NCBI RefSeq assembly: GCF_026262575.1
Contig: NZ_JAPKFL010000013.1
Location: 62,001 to 126,000, forward strand
Reading direction: 5' to 3'
Source of the DNA: Streptomyces marinisediminis
GTDB taxonomy: Bacteria > Actinomycetota > Actinomycetes > Streptomycetales > Streptomycetaceae
Length of the DNA: 64,000 bases
The translations under genes and the position numbers were made by a program. This document shows, in pieces, positions 1 through 9,105 of the stretch. The first letter of the stretch is position 1. The number at the start of each line of letters is the position of its first letter. The notes under the pieces are model-generated. The model was given only the letters and a program-made list of their open reading frames with translations. It did not search any database and had not been told where the DNA came from.

Positions 1-642
1 GAGGCGGAGGTCGGCTTCGTCGTCGGCGCCCCGTCCACGCTGGGCGAGCCGGTGCCGCAGTCCGCCTTCCGCGACCACGTCTTCGGGGTGTGCCTGCTCA
101 ACGACTGGTCGGCGCGCGACATCCAGGCGTGGGAGTACGTGCCGCTCGGCCCGTTCCTGGGCAAGTCCTTCGCCACCTCGGTCTCGGCGTGGATCACGCC
201 GCTGGAGGCGCTGGACGCCGCCCGCTGCGCCCCGCCGGAGCGCACGCACCCGCTGCTGGACTACCTGGCGGACGACACCGCCGACCCCGGCGGCCTCGAC
301 CTGCGCATCACCGTCACGCTCAACGGCACCACCATCGCCGAGCCGCCGTTCTCGGCCATGTACTGGACGGCCCCGCAGCAGCTCGCGCACATGACGGTCA
401 ACGGCGCCTCGCTGCGCGCCGGCGACCTGTTCGCCTCCGGCACGGTCAGCGGACCCGAGCCGCACCAGCGCGGCTGCCTGCTGGAGCTGACCTGGTCCGG
501 GGAGAACCCGGTGGAGCTGCCGGACGGGCGGCGCACGTTCCTGGAGGACGGCGACGAGGTCGTGCTCACGGCGTGGGCCCCGGGCCCGGACGGTTCGCGT
601 ATCGGTCTGGGAGAGGTTGCGGGCAAGGTCTGTAAAGCCTGA
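1..642 (+). CDS. fahA: Fumarylacetoacetase, C-terminal part (5' end outside window)
   Basis: The reading frame is open from base 1 and ends at TGA 640-642, so 213 C-terminal residues are visible. The fold is that of fumarylacetoacetate hydrolase: FGVCLLNDWSARDIQAWEY, PLGPFLGKSF and FASGTVSGPEP are family signatures around the metal and substrate site (the family Asp and Lys are in these blocks). The enzyme catalyses the last step of tyrosine and phenylalanine breakdown, splitting fumarylacetoacetate into fumarate and acetoacetate in the cytosol. No key residue looks missing in the visible part. The next gene follows 59 bp later on the same strand but looks unrelated in function. Confidence 0.93.
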   Translation, partial: EAEVGFVVGAPSTLGEPVPQSAFRDHVFGVCLLNDWSARDIQAWEYVPLGPFLGKSFATSVSAWITPLEALDAARCAPPERTHPLLDYLADDTADPGGLDLRITVTLNGTTIAEPPFSAMYWTAPQQLAHMTVNGASLRAGDLFASGTVSGPEPHQRGCLLELTWSGENPVELPDGRRTFLEDGDEVVLTAWAPGPDGSRIGLGEVAGKVCKA

Positions 643-701
643 CCTCCCCGGGGTTACTGTGGGCCGATTTCTCTGCTCATCCACAGGTAAGGAGAGGCTC
701 A

Positions 702-1388
702 GTGCGGACACGGGCGCGGTGTGCGGGAGCGGCCGTCGCGGTGGCGGCGGCGCTCCTGCTCGGCGGGTGTGGCAGCGGCGGCGACGGTGAGGAGCCCGAG
801 GACAGGCAGGACACCTCGGAGCAGTCCCCCGGCCCCGAGGACGGCGACGAGGGCGCCGGTGAGGACGGGGCCGACGGCGGCCCGGGCGAGGACGGCGACG
901 ACGACGGCGCGGACGGCGGCTCCGGAGGGGGCGGCGACGACGGCCAGGACGGCGGCGGCGACGGCGGCGCCCCGGGCGGCGGCGACGGTCCGGGCGACGA
1001 CGGCGTCGGCGAGCCCAGCGCCGCGCTGGAGCCCCTCCAGGGCACCTGGTTCAGCCAGGCGCCCGGCGCGGACGCGCAGGACGTGGTCATCGTCAACATC
1101 ACCGACAACATGATCGGCGTCGCCGGTACGACGATCTGCTCCGGCAGCGTGGACGACGGCAGCAAGCCGATGAAGGCCACGCTCACCTGCGAGGGCGAGG
1201 GCGGCGAGAAGTACACCAAGGGCACCGTCAACGGCGTCAAGAACGGCAAGCTGTCCATCGCCTGGGGTTCGGGCAAGGCCGAGGAGTACATCTCCACGGC
1301 GGACCTGGAGGGTGACGTGCCGGTGGAGAAGCCCACGGCCGGCCCCGCGGAGCCCCCGGAGGGCGACGTGCCTGAGCTGGAGCGCTGA
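702..1388 (+). CDS. Putative secreted lipoprotein with Gly/Asp-rich linker
   Basis: 228 residues from a GTG preceded by AAGGAGAGG. An Arg-containing n-region and a hydrophobic stretch lead to the lipobox LLGGC (Cys near residue 24), so it should be lipid-anchored outside the membrane. Residues about 25-105 are an almost pure Gly/Asp/Glu linker. The C-terminal ~110 residues form a small domain starting LQGTWFSQ, with two cysteines (TTICSG and LTCEG) that could form a disulfide. The same domain occurs in the next gene, so the two are probably paralogues. I do not recognise a named family and assign no function. Confidence 0.8.
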   Translation: MRTRARCAGAAVAVAAALLLGGCGSGGDGEEPEDRQDTSEQSPGPEDGDEGAGEDGADGGPGEDGDDDGADGGSGGGGDDGQDGGGDGGAPGGGDGPGDDGVGEPSAALEPLQGTWFSQAPGADAQDVVIVNITDNMIGVAGTTICSGSVDDGSKPMKATLTCEGEGGEKYTKGTVNGVKNGKLSIAWGSGKAEEYISTADLEGDVPVEKPTAGPAEPPEGDVPELER

Positions 1389-1450
1389 CGGCCCCGCGGT
1401 CGCGATCGGTGCTAGCTTGACCGCCATCTGTTCGTGACCGAGGAGTGAAC

Positions 1451-1930
1451 ATGCGCACGTCAGCGCGGATGACGGGGACGGCGGCGGCGATCGCGGCCGC
1501 GCTGCTGCTGGGCGGGTGCGGCGGAGGCGGCGGAGGCAACGACGAGAAGCCGGCCGCCGGCGAGTCGCACCAGGCGGGCGTCGACCCGGCGACGGAGCGC
1601 CAGCCCGGCTCGGTGCAGGGCATCTGGCGCACCAGCGTGGACGGCGAGGAACTCGTGCTGAGCGTCTTCGCCGACGGTGTGGCGCTGGTGCGCGAGTCGA
1701 CGCGGTGCGACGGCCGGGTCATGTCCGGCGACGCTCCCACCCTCACGCTGACCTGCGACGGCGGTGAGGGCCAGGAGCGCACAGCCGGCACCGTGGAGCA
1801 GGTGGACAGCCGGGAGCTGACCGTCTCCTGGAACGGCGGCGCCACCGACACCTTCGAGAAGGTCGCGGACCCGCCGAAGGACGCGCCCACCGACCTCGGC
1901 GACCTGGAGGACCTGATCCCGGCCGGCTGA
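1451..1930 (+). CDS. Putative secreted lipoprotein, paralogue of upstream gene
   Basis: 159 residues. ATG 1451 is chosen over GTG 1445 because AGGAG lies at 1441-1445, five bases before the ATG. The lipobox is LLLGGCGGG. The mature domain begins VQGIWRTS and repeats the pattern of the preceding protein: Gly-Ile/Thr-Trp, a Cys-Xaa-Gly in the middle, TLTCDGG, then a GTV segment and a final SWNGG strand. The long acidic linker of the neighbour is missing. Tandem duplication followed by linker expansion or loss is the simplest reading. It is separated from the preceding gene by 62 bp and ends before a strong hairpin shared with the convergent nuo operon. Function unknown. Confidence 0.8.
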   Translation: MRTSARMTGTAAAIAAALLLGGCGGGGGGNDEKPAAGESHQAGVDPATERQPGSVQGIWRTSVDGEELVLSVFADGVALVRESTRCDGRVMSGDAPTLTLTCDGGEGQERTAGTVEQVDSRELTVSWNGGATDTFEKVADPPKDAPTDLGDLEDLIPAG

Positions 1931-1980
1931 CCCGCCCGGCGGGCCGGGGGCGGCGGCGGACGGCCCCCGACGGGACCGGG

Positions 1981-2027
1981 AACGGCGGAGGGCCGGACGC
2001 GCGGTGCGTGTCCGGCCCTCCGCCGTT
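1981..2027. terminator. Bidirectional hairpin between the lipoprotein gene and nuoN
   Basis: A perfect 18-bp stem (1981-1998 with 2010-2027) with an 11-base loop sits between two convergent genes. The arms begin AACGGC and end GCCGTT, giving short A/U ends on both strands. It probably stops transcription of both the lipoprotein unit and the nuo operon. Confidence 0.85.
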
Positions 2028-2051
2028 TCGACCCGTCCGGGGCCGTCCCGG

Positions 2052-3689
2052 CTACCGCACGAACACCCCCGCCTGCCCGGCCAGCTCCAGGAAGTACTGC
2101 GGCGCCACGCCCAGCACCAGCGTCACCGCGACGCCGATGCTGATGGCGGCGGTGGTGAAGGCGCTGGGGATGGCCACCGTCGGGCCCTCCGGGCTGGGCT
2201 CGGAGAAGAACATCAGCACGATGACGCGGATGTAGAAGAACGCCGCGATGGCCGAGGCGATGACGCCGACGACGACCAGCGCGCCCGCGCCGCCCTCCGC
2301 CGCGGCCTTGAACACCGCGAACTTGCCCGCGAACCCCGAGGTCAGCGGGATGCCCGCGAACGCCAGCAGGAAGACCGCGAAGACGGCGGCCACCAGCGGG
2401 GAGCGACGGCCGAGCCCCGCCCACTTCGACAGGTGCGTCGCCTCGCCGCCCGCGTCGCGCACCAGCGTCACCACGGCGAACGCGCCGAGCGTCACGAAGG
2501 AGTAGGCGAGCAGGTAGAACAGCACCGAGGAGACGCCCGACGGCGTGACGGCGACGACGCCCGCCAGGATGAACCCGGCGTGCGCGATCGAGGAGTAGGC
2601 CAGCAGCCGCTTGACGTCGGTCTGGGTGATGGCGATGACCGCGCCGGCCAGCATCGAGGCGATGGCCACGCCCCACAGCACCGGCTCCCAGTCCCAGCGC
2701 AGCCCGGGCAGGACCACGTAGAGCAGGCGCAGCAGGGCGCCGAACGCGGCGACCTTGGTGGCGGCGGCCATGAACCCGGTGACCGGGGTCGGCGCGCCCT
2801 GGTAGACGTCGGGCGTCCACATGTGGAACGGCACCGCGCCCACCTTGAACAGCAGCCCCATGACCACCAGCGCGCCGCCGATGAGCAGCAGCGCGTCGCT
2901 CGCCATGGCGGACGCCAGCGCCGGGGACGGGCTGGGCACCGAGCCCTCGACGACCTGCGCGATCCCGGCGTAGGAGACGGTCCCGGCGTACCCGTAGAGC
3001 AGGGCGATGCCGAAGATGAGGAAGGCCGAGGAGAACGCGCCGAGCAGGAAGTACTTGACGGCCGCCTCCTGGGAGAGCAGCCGCCGGCGGCGGGCCAGCG
3101 CGCACAGCAGGTACAGCGGCAGCGAGAAGACCTCCAGCGCGATGAACAGCGTCAGCAGGTCGTTGGCCGCGGGGAAGAGCAGCATGCCGCCGACCGCGAA
3201 GAGCAGCAGCGGGAAGATCTCCGTCGTCGTCCACCCGGCCCGCACCGCGGCCCGCTCGCCCTCGCCCCCGGGGACGGCGGCGGGCTGGGCGGCGAAGGAG
3301 TCCACCCGGGTGCCGTGCGCGGTGGGCTCCAGGCGGCGTTCGGCGAAGGTGAAGACGGCCACCACGGCGACCAGGAGGATGATCCCCTGGAGGAAGAGCG
3401 CCGGGCCGTCGACGGCGATGGCGCCGACCCCGGCCACGGCCGCCTTCTCGGTCGCGTAGCCGCCCACCGCCAGCCCCACCACGGCGGCGAAGGCACCCGC
3501 CAGCCCCAGGAAGGCCAGCAGGACCTGCGCGCCGTAGCGCAGGCGGCGCGGGGCGAAGGCCTCGACCAGAATGCCGATGACGGCCGCGCCGAGCACCAGC
3601 AGCGTCGGGGAGAGCTGGGCGTACTCGATGGACGGCGCCTCGGCGGCGACCGTCCACAGGCTGTGGACGCTTCCGTGTGTCGCGCTCAT
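2052..3689 (-). CDS. nuoN: NADH-quinone oxidoreductase subunit N
   Basis: 545 residues, last gene of the nuo operon. It is one of the three antiporter-like proton-pumping membrane subunits of complex I. About 14 hydrophobic segments are visible. The family blocks GAVPFHMWTPDVYQGAPTPV and TDVKRLLAYSSIAHAGFIL are present, the latter with the central-axis Lys used in proton transfer. The start ATG overlaps the nuoM stop by 4 bp (ATGA), indicating translational coupling. It is longer than E. coli NuoN (about 485), mainly from an N-terminal segment and a loop rich in Ala, Glu and Gly near residue 140. It ends 25 bp before a terminator. Confidence 0.97.
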   Translation of the reverse strand: MSATHGSVHSLWTVAAEAPSIEYAQLSPTLLVLGAAVIGILVEAFAPRRLRYGAQVLLAFLGLAGAFAAVVGLAVGGYATEKAAVAGVGAIAVDGPALFLQGIILLVAVVAVFTFAERRLEPTAHGTRVDSFAAQPAAVPGGEGERAAVRAGWTTTEIFPLLLFAVGGMLLFPAANDLLTLFIALEVFSLPLYLLCALARRRRLLSQEAAVKYFLLGAFSSAFLIFGIALLYGYAGTVSYAGIAQVVEGSVPSPSPALASAMASDALLLIGGALVVMGLLFKVGAVPFHMWTPDVYQGAPTPVTGFMAAATKVAAFGALLRLLYVVLPGLRWDWEPVLWGVAIASMLAGAVIAITQTDVKRLLAYSSIAHAGFILAGVVAVTPSGVSSVLFYLLAYSFVTLGAFAVVTLVRDAGGEATHLSKWAGLGRRSPLVAAVFAVFLLAFAGIPLTSGFAGKFAVFKAAAEGGAGALVVVGVIASAIAAFFYIRVIVLMFFSEPSPEGPTVAIPSAFTTAAISIGVAVTLVLGVAPQYFLELAGQAGVFVR

Positions 3690-5296
3690 TCCGCGGCCTC
3701 CACTGCGGGCAGTTCCGGTTGCGGGTCGGTCTGCCGCACATCCGAGAGGGTGTGCTCGACCGCCGGGTTGACGATGTCGGTCAGCGGCTTCGGGAAGACG
3801 CCCAGCGCGATCAGCAGGGCGATCAGCGGGGCGACGACGGCCAGCTCACGCCGCCGCAGGTCCGGCATCCGCTCGATCTCCGGCTTGTCCACCGGCCCGG
3901 TCATGGTGCGCTGGTACAGCAGCAGCACGTACAGGGCGGCGAGCACGATGCCCGCGGTGGCGACGACGCCGGCGGCCGGGTAGCGGCTGAACGTGCCCAC
4001 CAGGACGAGGAACTCGCTGACGAAGGGCGCGAGCCCGGGCAGCGAGAGGGTGGCGAGCCCGCCCACCAGGAAGGTGCCGGCCAGCACCGGGGCGACCTTC
4101 TGCACCCCGCCGTAGTCGGCGATGAGCCGCGATCCGCGCCGGGAGATGAGGAACCCGGCGACCAGCATCAGCACGGCCGTCGAGATGCCGTGGAAGACCA
4201 TGTAGAGCGTCGCGCCGCTCTGGCCCTGGCTCGTCATGGCGAAGATGCCGAGGACGATGAAGCCGAAGTGGGAGATGGACGCGTAGGCCACCAGCCGCTT
4301 GATGTCGCGCTGGCCGACGGCCAGCAGCGCGCCGTAGATGATGGAGACCAGCGCCAGCACGACGACCACGGGCGTCGCCCAGGCGCTCGCCTCCGGGAAC
4401 AGGCCCAGGCAGAACCGCAGCATCGCGAACGTGCCCACCTTGTCGACCACCGCGGTGATGAGCACGGCGACCGGCGCGGTGGACTCCCCCATCGCGTTGG
4501 GCAGCCAGGTGTGCAGCGGCCACAGCGGCGCCTTGACGGCGAAGGCGAGGAAGAAGCCGAGGAACAGCAGGCGTTCGGTGCCCGCCGCCATGGTCAGCTC
4601 CCCGGCGGCCCGCGCCTCGGTGATCCGCTGGAGCGAGAACGTGCCGGTGCCGAGCTGGTCGGCGGTGACGACGTACAGGCCGATCACCGCGGCCAGCATG
4701 ATCAAACCGCCGGCGAGGTTGTAGAGCAGGAACTTCACCGCCGCGTAGGAGCGCTGCTTGGCGCCCTCTGCCTCGCCCGCCGCGTGCGCCCGGTCCCCGA
4801 AGCCCCCGATGAGGAAGTACATCGGGATGAGCATGGCCTCGAAGAAGAGGTAGAAGACGAACACGTCGGTGGCCGCGAAGGAGACGACCACCATGGCCTC
4901 GACCATGAGGATCAGCGCGAAGAAGCCCTGGGTGGGCCGCCACCGGCCGGCGGGCCGCTCGCCGGGCACGGGGTCGGCGTCGTGCCAGCCCGCGGCGATG
5001 ACGAACGGGACGAGCAGGGCGGTCAGCGCGATGAGCGCCGTGCCGATGCCGTCGACGCCGAGTTCGAAGCGGACGCCGAAGTCGGCGATCCAGGCGTAGG
5101 ACTCGGTGAGTTGGTAGCGCGCGCCGCCCGGGTCGAAGCGGGCGACGACGAGGCCGGCCAGCACCAGCGTGCCCAGCGACACCGCCAGCGCGAGCCACTT
5201 GGCCGCCGCGCGCCGGGCGGCCGGTACCGCGGCCGTGGCCACCGCGCCCAGCGCGGGCAGCACGGCGGTGGCCGTCAGCAGGGGGAAACCAGACAT
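3686..5296 (-). CDS. nuoM: NADH-quinone oxidoreductase subunit M
   Basis: 536 residues, a second antiporter-like proton-pumping subunit of complex I. Diagnostic segments are APLWPLHTWLPNAMGESTAP and RDIKRLVAYASISHFGFIVL. Many membrane helices are visible over the whole length. The ATG lies three bases after the nuoL stop and the stop overlaps nuoN. The C-terminus ends in a short charged tail (DPQPELPAVEAAE). Length is close to the family norm of about 500-530. Confidence 0.97.
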   Translation of the reverse strand: MSGFPLLTATAVLPALGAVATAAVPAARRAAAKWLALAVSLGTLVLAGLVVARFDPGGARYQLTESYAWIADFGVRFELGVDGIGTALIALTALLVPFVIAAGWHDADPVPGERPAGRWRPTQGFFALILMVEAMVVVSFAATDVFVFYLFFEAMLIPMYFLIGGFGDRAHAAGEAEGAKQRSYAAVKFLLYNLAGGLIMLAAVIGLYVVTADQLGTGTFSLQRITEARAAGELTMAAGTERLLFLGFFLAFAVKAPLWPLHTWLPNAMGESTAPVAVLITAVVDKVGTFAMLRFCLGLFPEASAWATPVVVVLALVSIIYGALLAVGQRDIKRLVAYASISHFGFIVLGIFAMTSQGQSGATLYMVFHGISTAVLMLVAGFLISRRGSRLIADYGGVQKVAPVLAGTFLVGGLATLSLPGLAPFVSEFLVLVGTFSRYPAAGVVATAGIVLAALYVLLLYQRTMTGPVDKPEIERMPDLRRRELAVVAPLIALLIALGVFPKPLTDIVNPAVEHTLSDVRQTDPQPELPAVEAAE

Positions 5297-5299
5297 GTA

Positions 5300-7294
5300 T
5301 CAGACCGCCCTCATCAGCAGGGTGGCTGCGACCAGCACGGCCGCACCGCCGAACATCGACACCGCGTAGGAGCGGGCGAACCCGTTCTGCACCTTGCGCA
5401 GCCGCCCGGACAGGCCGCCGAAGGCCGCCGCCGTCCCGTTGACCGCCCCGTCGACGACCGTGTGGTCCAGGTAGACGAGGCTGCGCGTCAGGTGCTGCCC
5501 GCCGCTGACGAACGCGGCGTGGTTGAAGTCGTCCTGGAACAGGTCGCGCCGGGCGGCCCGGGTCAGCAGCGAGCCGCGCGGCGCGGTGACCGGCACCGGA
5601 CGGCGCCCGTACTGCAGCCACGCCAGCCCGACGCCCAGCAGCATCACCGCGACCGTCGCCCCGGTGATGACCGGGATGGGCAGCGGCGGGTGCGGGTGCT
5701 CGAACCGCGTCACCGGCTCCAGCCAGTGCACGAACGCCTCGCCCCAGTTGAACAGGCCGCCCGCGAAGACCGACCCGAAGGCGAGCACGATCATCGGCAG
5801 CGTCATCACGCGCGGCGACTCGTGCGGGTGCGGCTCGGCCGCCGCGCCCGCCGCCTGCCCGGCCGTCTGCCCGGACGCCCGGCCGGGCGCAGCCGCGCCG
5901 CGCCCGGCGGCCGGCTCCACGTCCGGCTCGGCCGGGGTCGCCGTCGGGCGGTGCCGCCAGCGCTCCTCGCCGAAGAAGGTCAGCAGCATCACCCGCGTCA
6001 TGTAGTACGCGGTGAGCGCGGCGCCCAGCAGCGTCGCACCGCCCAGGACCCAGCCGCGCACGCCGCCCGCGGAGAACGCGGCCTCGATGATGAGGTCCTT
6101 GGAGAAGAACCCGGACAGCCCGGGGAAGCCGATGATCGCCAGGTAGCCGAGGCCGAAGGTGACGAAGGTGATCGGCATGTGGCGGCGCAGCCCGCCGTAC
6201 TTGCGCATGTTCACCTCGTCGTTCATGCCGTGCATGACCGACCCGGCGCCCAGGAACAGCCCCGCCTTGAAGAAGCCGTGGGTGACCAGGTGCATGATCG
6301 CGAAGGCGTAGCCGATCGGACCGAGCCCGGCGGCCAGCACCATGTAGCCGATCTGCGACATGGTGGAGGCGGCCAGCGCCTTCTTGATGTCGTCCTTGGC
6401 GCAGCCGACGATCGCCCCGAACAGCAGCGTCACGGCGCCGACGATGACGACGACGGTCTGCGCGTTCGGCGCCGCGTCGTAGATCGCGCCGGAGCGGGTG
6501 ATGAGGTAGACGCCGGCGGTCACCATCGTCGCGGCGTGGATGAGCGCCGAGACGGGCGTCGGGCCCTCCATCGCGTCCCCGAGCCAGGACTGGAGCGGCA
6601 CCTGCGCCGACTTGCCGCACGCGGCGAGCAGCAGCATCAGCCCGATCGCGGTCAGCGTGCCCTCGCCCGCGCCGTCGGCGGCCGCCAGCACCTCGCCGAA
6701 CGCGAAGGTGCCGAAGGTGGTGAACATCAGGAAGATCGCGATGGCCAGCCCGGCGTCCCCGACGCGGTTGACCAGGAACGCCTTCTTCGCCGCCGCGGCG
6801 GCGCTCGGCTTGTGCTGCCAGAACCCGATGAGCAGGAACGAGGCCAGGCCCACGCCCTCCCAGCCGACGTACAGCAGCAGGTAGTTGTCCGCCAGGACGA
6901 GCAGCAGCATCGCGGCGAGGAACAGGTTCAGATAGCCGAAGAACCGCCGCCGCCGGGCGTCGTGCTCCATGTAGCCCACCGAGTACAGGTGGATCAGCGT
7001 GCCCACACCGGTGATCAGCAGCACGAACGTCATGGAGAGCTGGTCGAGCCGGAAGGCGACGTCGGCCTGGAAGCCCTCCACCGGAATCCAGCTGAACAGG
7101 TGCTGGTGCAGGGTGCGTTCCCCGCCGGAGCGGCCCAGCATGTCGAAGAAGAGCACCGCGCCCAGGGCGAAGGAGACCGCGGCCAGCGCGGTGCCCAGCC
7201 AGTGCCCGGCGCGGTCCAGTCGCCGACCGCCGCACAGCAGGACGGCCGCGCCCAGCAGCGGTGCCGCGACGAGCAGTCCGATCAATGACTCCAC
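5300..7294 (-). CDS. nuoL: NADH-quinone oxidoreductase subunit L
   Basis: 664 residues from GTG 7294, preceded by AAGGGG. This is the distal proton-pumping subunit of complex I, which also carries the long lateral helix at its C-terminus. Signatures: [20 protein letters not shown] and [20 protein letters not shown]. Compared with about 613 residues in E. coli it has an insertion around residues 440-490 rich in Ala, Pro, Gly and Gln ([14 protein letters not shown]) ahead of a conserved [16 protein letters not shown] helix; such loops are common in actinobacterial NuoL. It starts 13 bp after the nuoK stop. Confidence 0.97.
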   Translation of the reverse strand: MESLIGLLVAAPLLGAAVLLCGGRRLDRAGHWLGTALAAVSFALGAVLFFDMLGRSGGERTLHQHLFSWIPVEGFQADVAFRLDQLSMTFVLLITGVGTLIHLYSVGYMEHDARRRRFFGYLNLFLAAMLLLVLADNYLLLYVGWEGVGLASFLLIGFWQHKPSAAAAAKKAFLVNRVGDAGLAIAIFLMFTTFGTFAFGEVLAAADGAGEGTLTAIGLMLLLAACGKSAQVPLQSWLGDAMEGPTPVSALIHAATMVTAGVYLITRSGAIYDAAPNAQTVVVIVGAVTLLFGAIVGCAKDDIKKALAASTMSQIGYMVLAAGLGPIGYAFAIMHLVTHGFFKAGLFLGAGSVMHGMNDEVNMRKYGGLRRHMPITFVTFGLGYLAIIGFPGLSGFFSKDLIIEAAFSAGGVRGWVLGGATLLGAALTAYYMTRVMLLTFFGEERWRHRPTATPAEPDVEPAAGRGAAAPGRASGQTAGQAAGAAAEPHPHESPRVMTLPMIVLAFGSVFAGGLFNWGEAFVHWLEPVTRFEHPHPPLPIPVITGATVAVMLLGVGLAWLQYGRRPVPVTAPRGSLLTRAARRDLFQDDFNHAAFVSGGQHLTRSLVYLDHTVVDGAVNGTAAAFGGLSGRLRKVQNGFARSYAVSMFGGAAVLVAATLLMRAV

Positions 7295-7307
7295 TGGTAG
7301 ATACCCC

Positions 7308-7607
7308 TTACAGCTTCATCAGGCTGGCGTCGTCGACCGAGGCCGAGTGACGGGAGCGGTAGAGCATCACGATGATCGCCAGACCCACCACGACCTCGGC
7401 GGCGGCGACGACCATGACGAAGAACGCCATGATCTGTCCGTCGAGGTTGCCGTGCATGCGGGAGAAGGCGACGAGCGTGAGGTTGGCGGCGTTCAGCATC
7501 AGCTCGATGCACATGAACACGACGATGGCGTTGCGCCGGATCAGCACGCCGAAGGCGCCGATGGTGAACAGCAGCGCGGCGAGGTAGAGGTAGTTGGCGG
7601 GGTTCAT
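7308..7607 (-). CDS. nuoK: NADH-quinone oxidoreductase subunit K
   Basis: 99 residues, three transmembrane helices, the normal size for NuoK. It is a small membrane subunit of complex I next to NuoJ. The conserved membrane Glu is in [18 protein letters not shown], and a second acidic membrane residue lies in [16 protein letters not shown]. The ATG overlaps the nuoJ stop by 4 bp and has a strong AGGAGG seven bases upstream inside nuoJ. Confidence 0.96.
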   Translation of the reverse strand: MNPANYLYLAALLFTIGAFGVLIRRNAIVVFMCIELMLNAANLTLVAFSRMHGNLDGQIMAFFVMVVAAAEVVVGLAIIVMLYRSRHSASVDDASLMKL

Positions 7608-8449
7608 GGACGTTCCTCCTGGCCGCGCCCGTGGTAGTCGGCGGTGCGCTTCTCGGTCGCGGCGACCTCGGCCAGCTCCTTGGACGCCACCTCGCGGACC
7701 TGCCCGCGCCGCTGCAGCGTGTCGCTGACGGTGAGCTCGGACGGGGTGCCGTCGGGCAGCAGGCCCGGCCGGTCCACGGCGTTGTGCCGGGCGTAGACGC
7801 CGGGGGCGGGCAGCGGCGGCAGGTGCCGGCCCGCGCGCACCCGCTCCTCGGCCTGCTCCCGCTGCGAGGTGGCCTTCTCGATGCGCTCGCGGTGGGTGAG
7901 GAGCGTCGCGCCGACGGCGGCGATGGTCAGCAGCGCGCCGGTGACCTCGAAGGCCACGACGTACTCGGTGAACAGCCGCTCGGCGATGCCGGGGACGTTG
8001 CCGCCGTACTGGGCGTTGGCCGCGCCCATCCCGGTGAAGGTGCCCAGCGCCGCCTGCCCGATGCCGCCGACGAGCAGGATGCCCAGGCCCAGCGCGCAGG
8101 CCGCGGCCAGCCAGCGCTGGCCCTTGAGCGTCTCCTTCAGCGAGTCGGCCGTGGAGACGCCGACCAGCATCAGCACGAACAGGAACAGCATCATGACCGC
8201 GCCGGTGTAGACGACGATCTGCACGACGCCGAGGAAGTAGGCGCCGTTGGCCAGGTAGAAGACGGCCAGGACGACCATCGTCGCGGCCAGGCAGAGCGCG
8301 GAGTGCACGGCGCGGCGCAGCGCGACGGTGCCGAGCGCCCCGGCGACGGCGACGGCGCCGAGCGCGTAGAACTGCACGGCCTCGCCGGTGGAGGTGGCCG
8401 CCGCCAGCAGGCCAGCCGCGGCGTCGGTGGTGGTCAGCGCGCCGCTCAC
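7604..8449 (-). CDS. nuoJ: NADH-quinone oxidoreductase subunit J
   Basis: 281 residues from GTG 8449, which overlaps the nuoI stop (GTGA). Five hydrophobic segments fill the first ~190 residues; the family segment [20 protein letters not shown] is present, containing the pi-bulge helix region of complex I. The C-terminal ~80 residues are soluble and charged ([20 protein letters not shown] onward), an extension beyond the ~184 residues of E. coli NuoJ that is usual in Streptomyces. An upstream reading frame continues open past this GTG, but it is antisense to no signal and lies inside nuoI, so the overlapping GTG is preferred. Confidence 0.95.
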   Translation of the reverse strand: MSGALTTTDAAAGLLAAATSTGEAVQFYALGAVAVAGALGTVALRRAVHSALCLAATMVVLAVFYLANGAYFLGVVQIVVYTGAVMMLFLFVLMLVGVSTADSLKETLKGQRWLAAACALGLGILLVGGIGQAALGTFTGMGAANAQYGGNVPGIAERLFTEYVVAFEVTGALLTIAAVGATLLTHRERIEKATSQREQAEERVRAGRHLPPLPAPGVYARHNAVDRPGLLPDGTPSELTVSDTLQRRGQVREVASKELAEVAATEKRTADYHGRGQEERP

Positions 8450-9105
8450 GGGTGCCTCACCTCTTCGACGGACTCCCCGGGCGCCGCGGTGGGCTCGGGG
8501 GTGGCGTCCGCGGCGGCGGGCTCGTCGGCGCCGAAGGTGTCGGCCGACGCCTGCGGCACCCCGGTGTCGGTGACCTGCTGCTGCACGGTGCCGGGGGCGG
8601 CCTCGGTGACCAGGCCCCGGTAGTAGTCCTTCTCCGTCATGCCCGGGTGGATGGCGTGCGGGGAGTCGACCATGCCCTCGCTCAGCCCGGCGAGCAGCTC
8701 CTCCTTGGTGAAGATGAGCGACTCGCGCGAGCGGTCGGCCAGCTCGTAGTCGTTGGTCATGGTCAGCGCCCGGGTGGGGCAGGCCTCCACGCACAGCCCG
8801 CACAGGATGCAGCGCAGGTAGTTGATCTGGTAGACGCGGCCGTACCGCTCACCGGGCGAGTAGCGCTCCTCGTCGGTGTTGTCCGCGCCCTCGACGTAGA
8901 TGGCGTCCGCCGGGCAGGCCCACGCGCACAGCTCGCACCCGACGCACTTCTCCAGCCCGTCGGGGTGCCGGTTGAGCTGGTGGCGGCCGTGGAAGCGCGG
9001 CGCGGTGGGCTTCTTGTACTCGGGGTACTGCTCGGTGAGCCGCTTCTTGAACATGGCCTTGAAGGTCACGCCGAAGCCGGCCACGGGCCCCAGGGGATCA
9101 GGCAT
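8446..9105 (-). CDS. nuoI: NADH-quinone oxidoreductase subunit I (two 4Fe-4S clusters)
   Basis: 219 residues. Two ferredoxin-type motifs, [12 protein letters not shown] and [12 protein letters not shown], bind clusters N6a and N6b, which carry electrons towards NuoB. The core domain is followed by a ~50-residue tail rich in Ala, Pro, Glu and Thr that is not part of the conserved fold. ATG 9105 was chosen because the protein begins at the conserved [19 protein letters not shown] segment; it overlaps the end of nuoH by 8 bp. The stop overlaps the nuoJ start. Confidence 0.96.
   Translation of the reverse strand: MPDPLGPVAGFGVTFKAMFKKRLTEQYPEYKKPTAPRFHGRHQLNRHPDGLEKCVGCELCAWACPADAIYVEGADNTDEERYSPGERYGRVYQINYLRCILCGLCVEACPTRALTMTNDYELADRSRESLIFTKEELLAGLSEGMVDSPHAIHPGMTEKDYYRGLVTEAAPGTVQQQVTDTGVPQASADTFGADEPAAADATPEPTAAPGESVEEVRHP

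Noticed and set aside
2004..3983. 659-residue plus-strand open frame antisense to nuoN
   Set aside because: Same reason: compositional shadow with no domain, over a confident gene.
3677..7288. 1203-residue plus-strand open frame across nuoM and nuoL
   Set aside because: It is antisense to two clearly conserved complex I genes. Its text is Arg/His/Gln/Gly-rich low complexity, the usual shadow in very GC-rich DNA.
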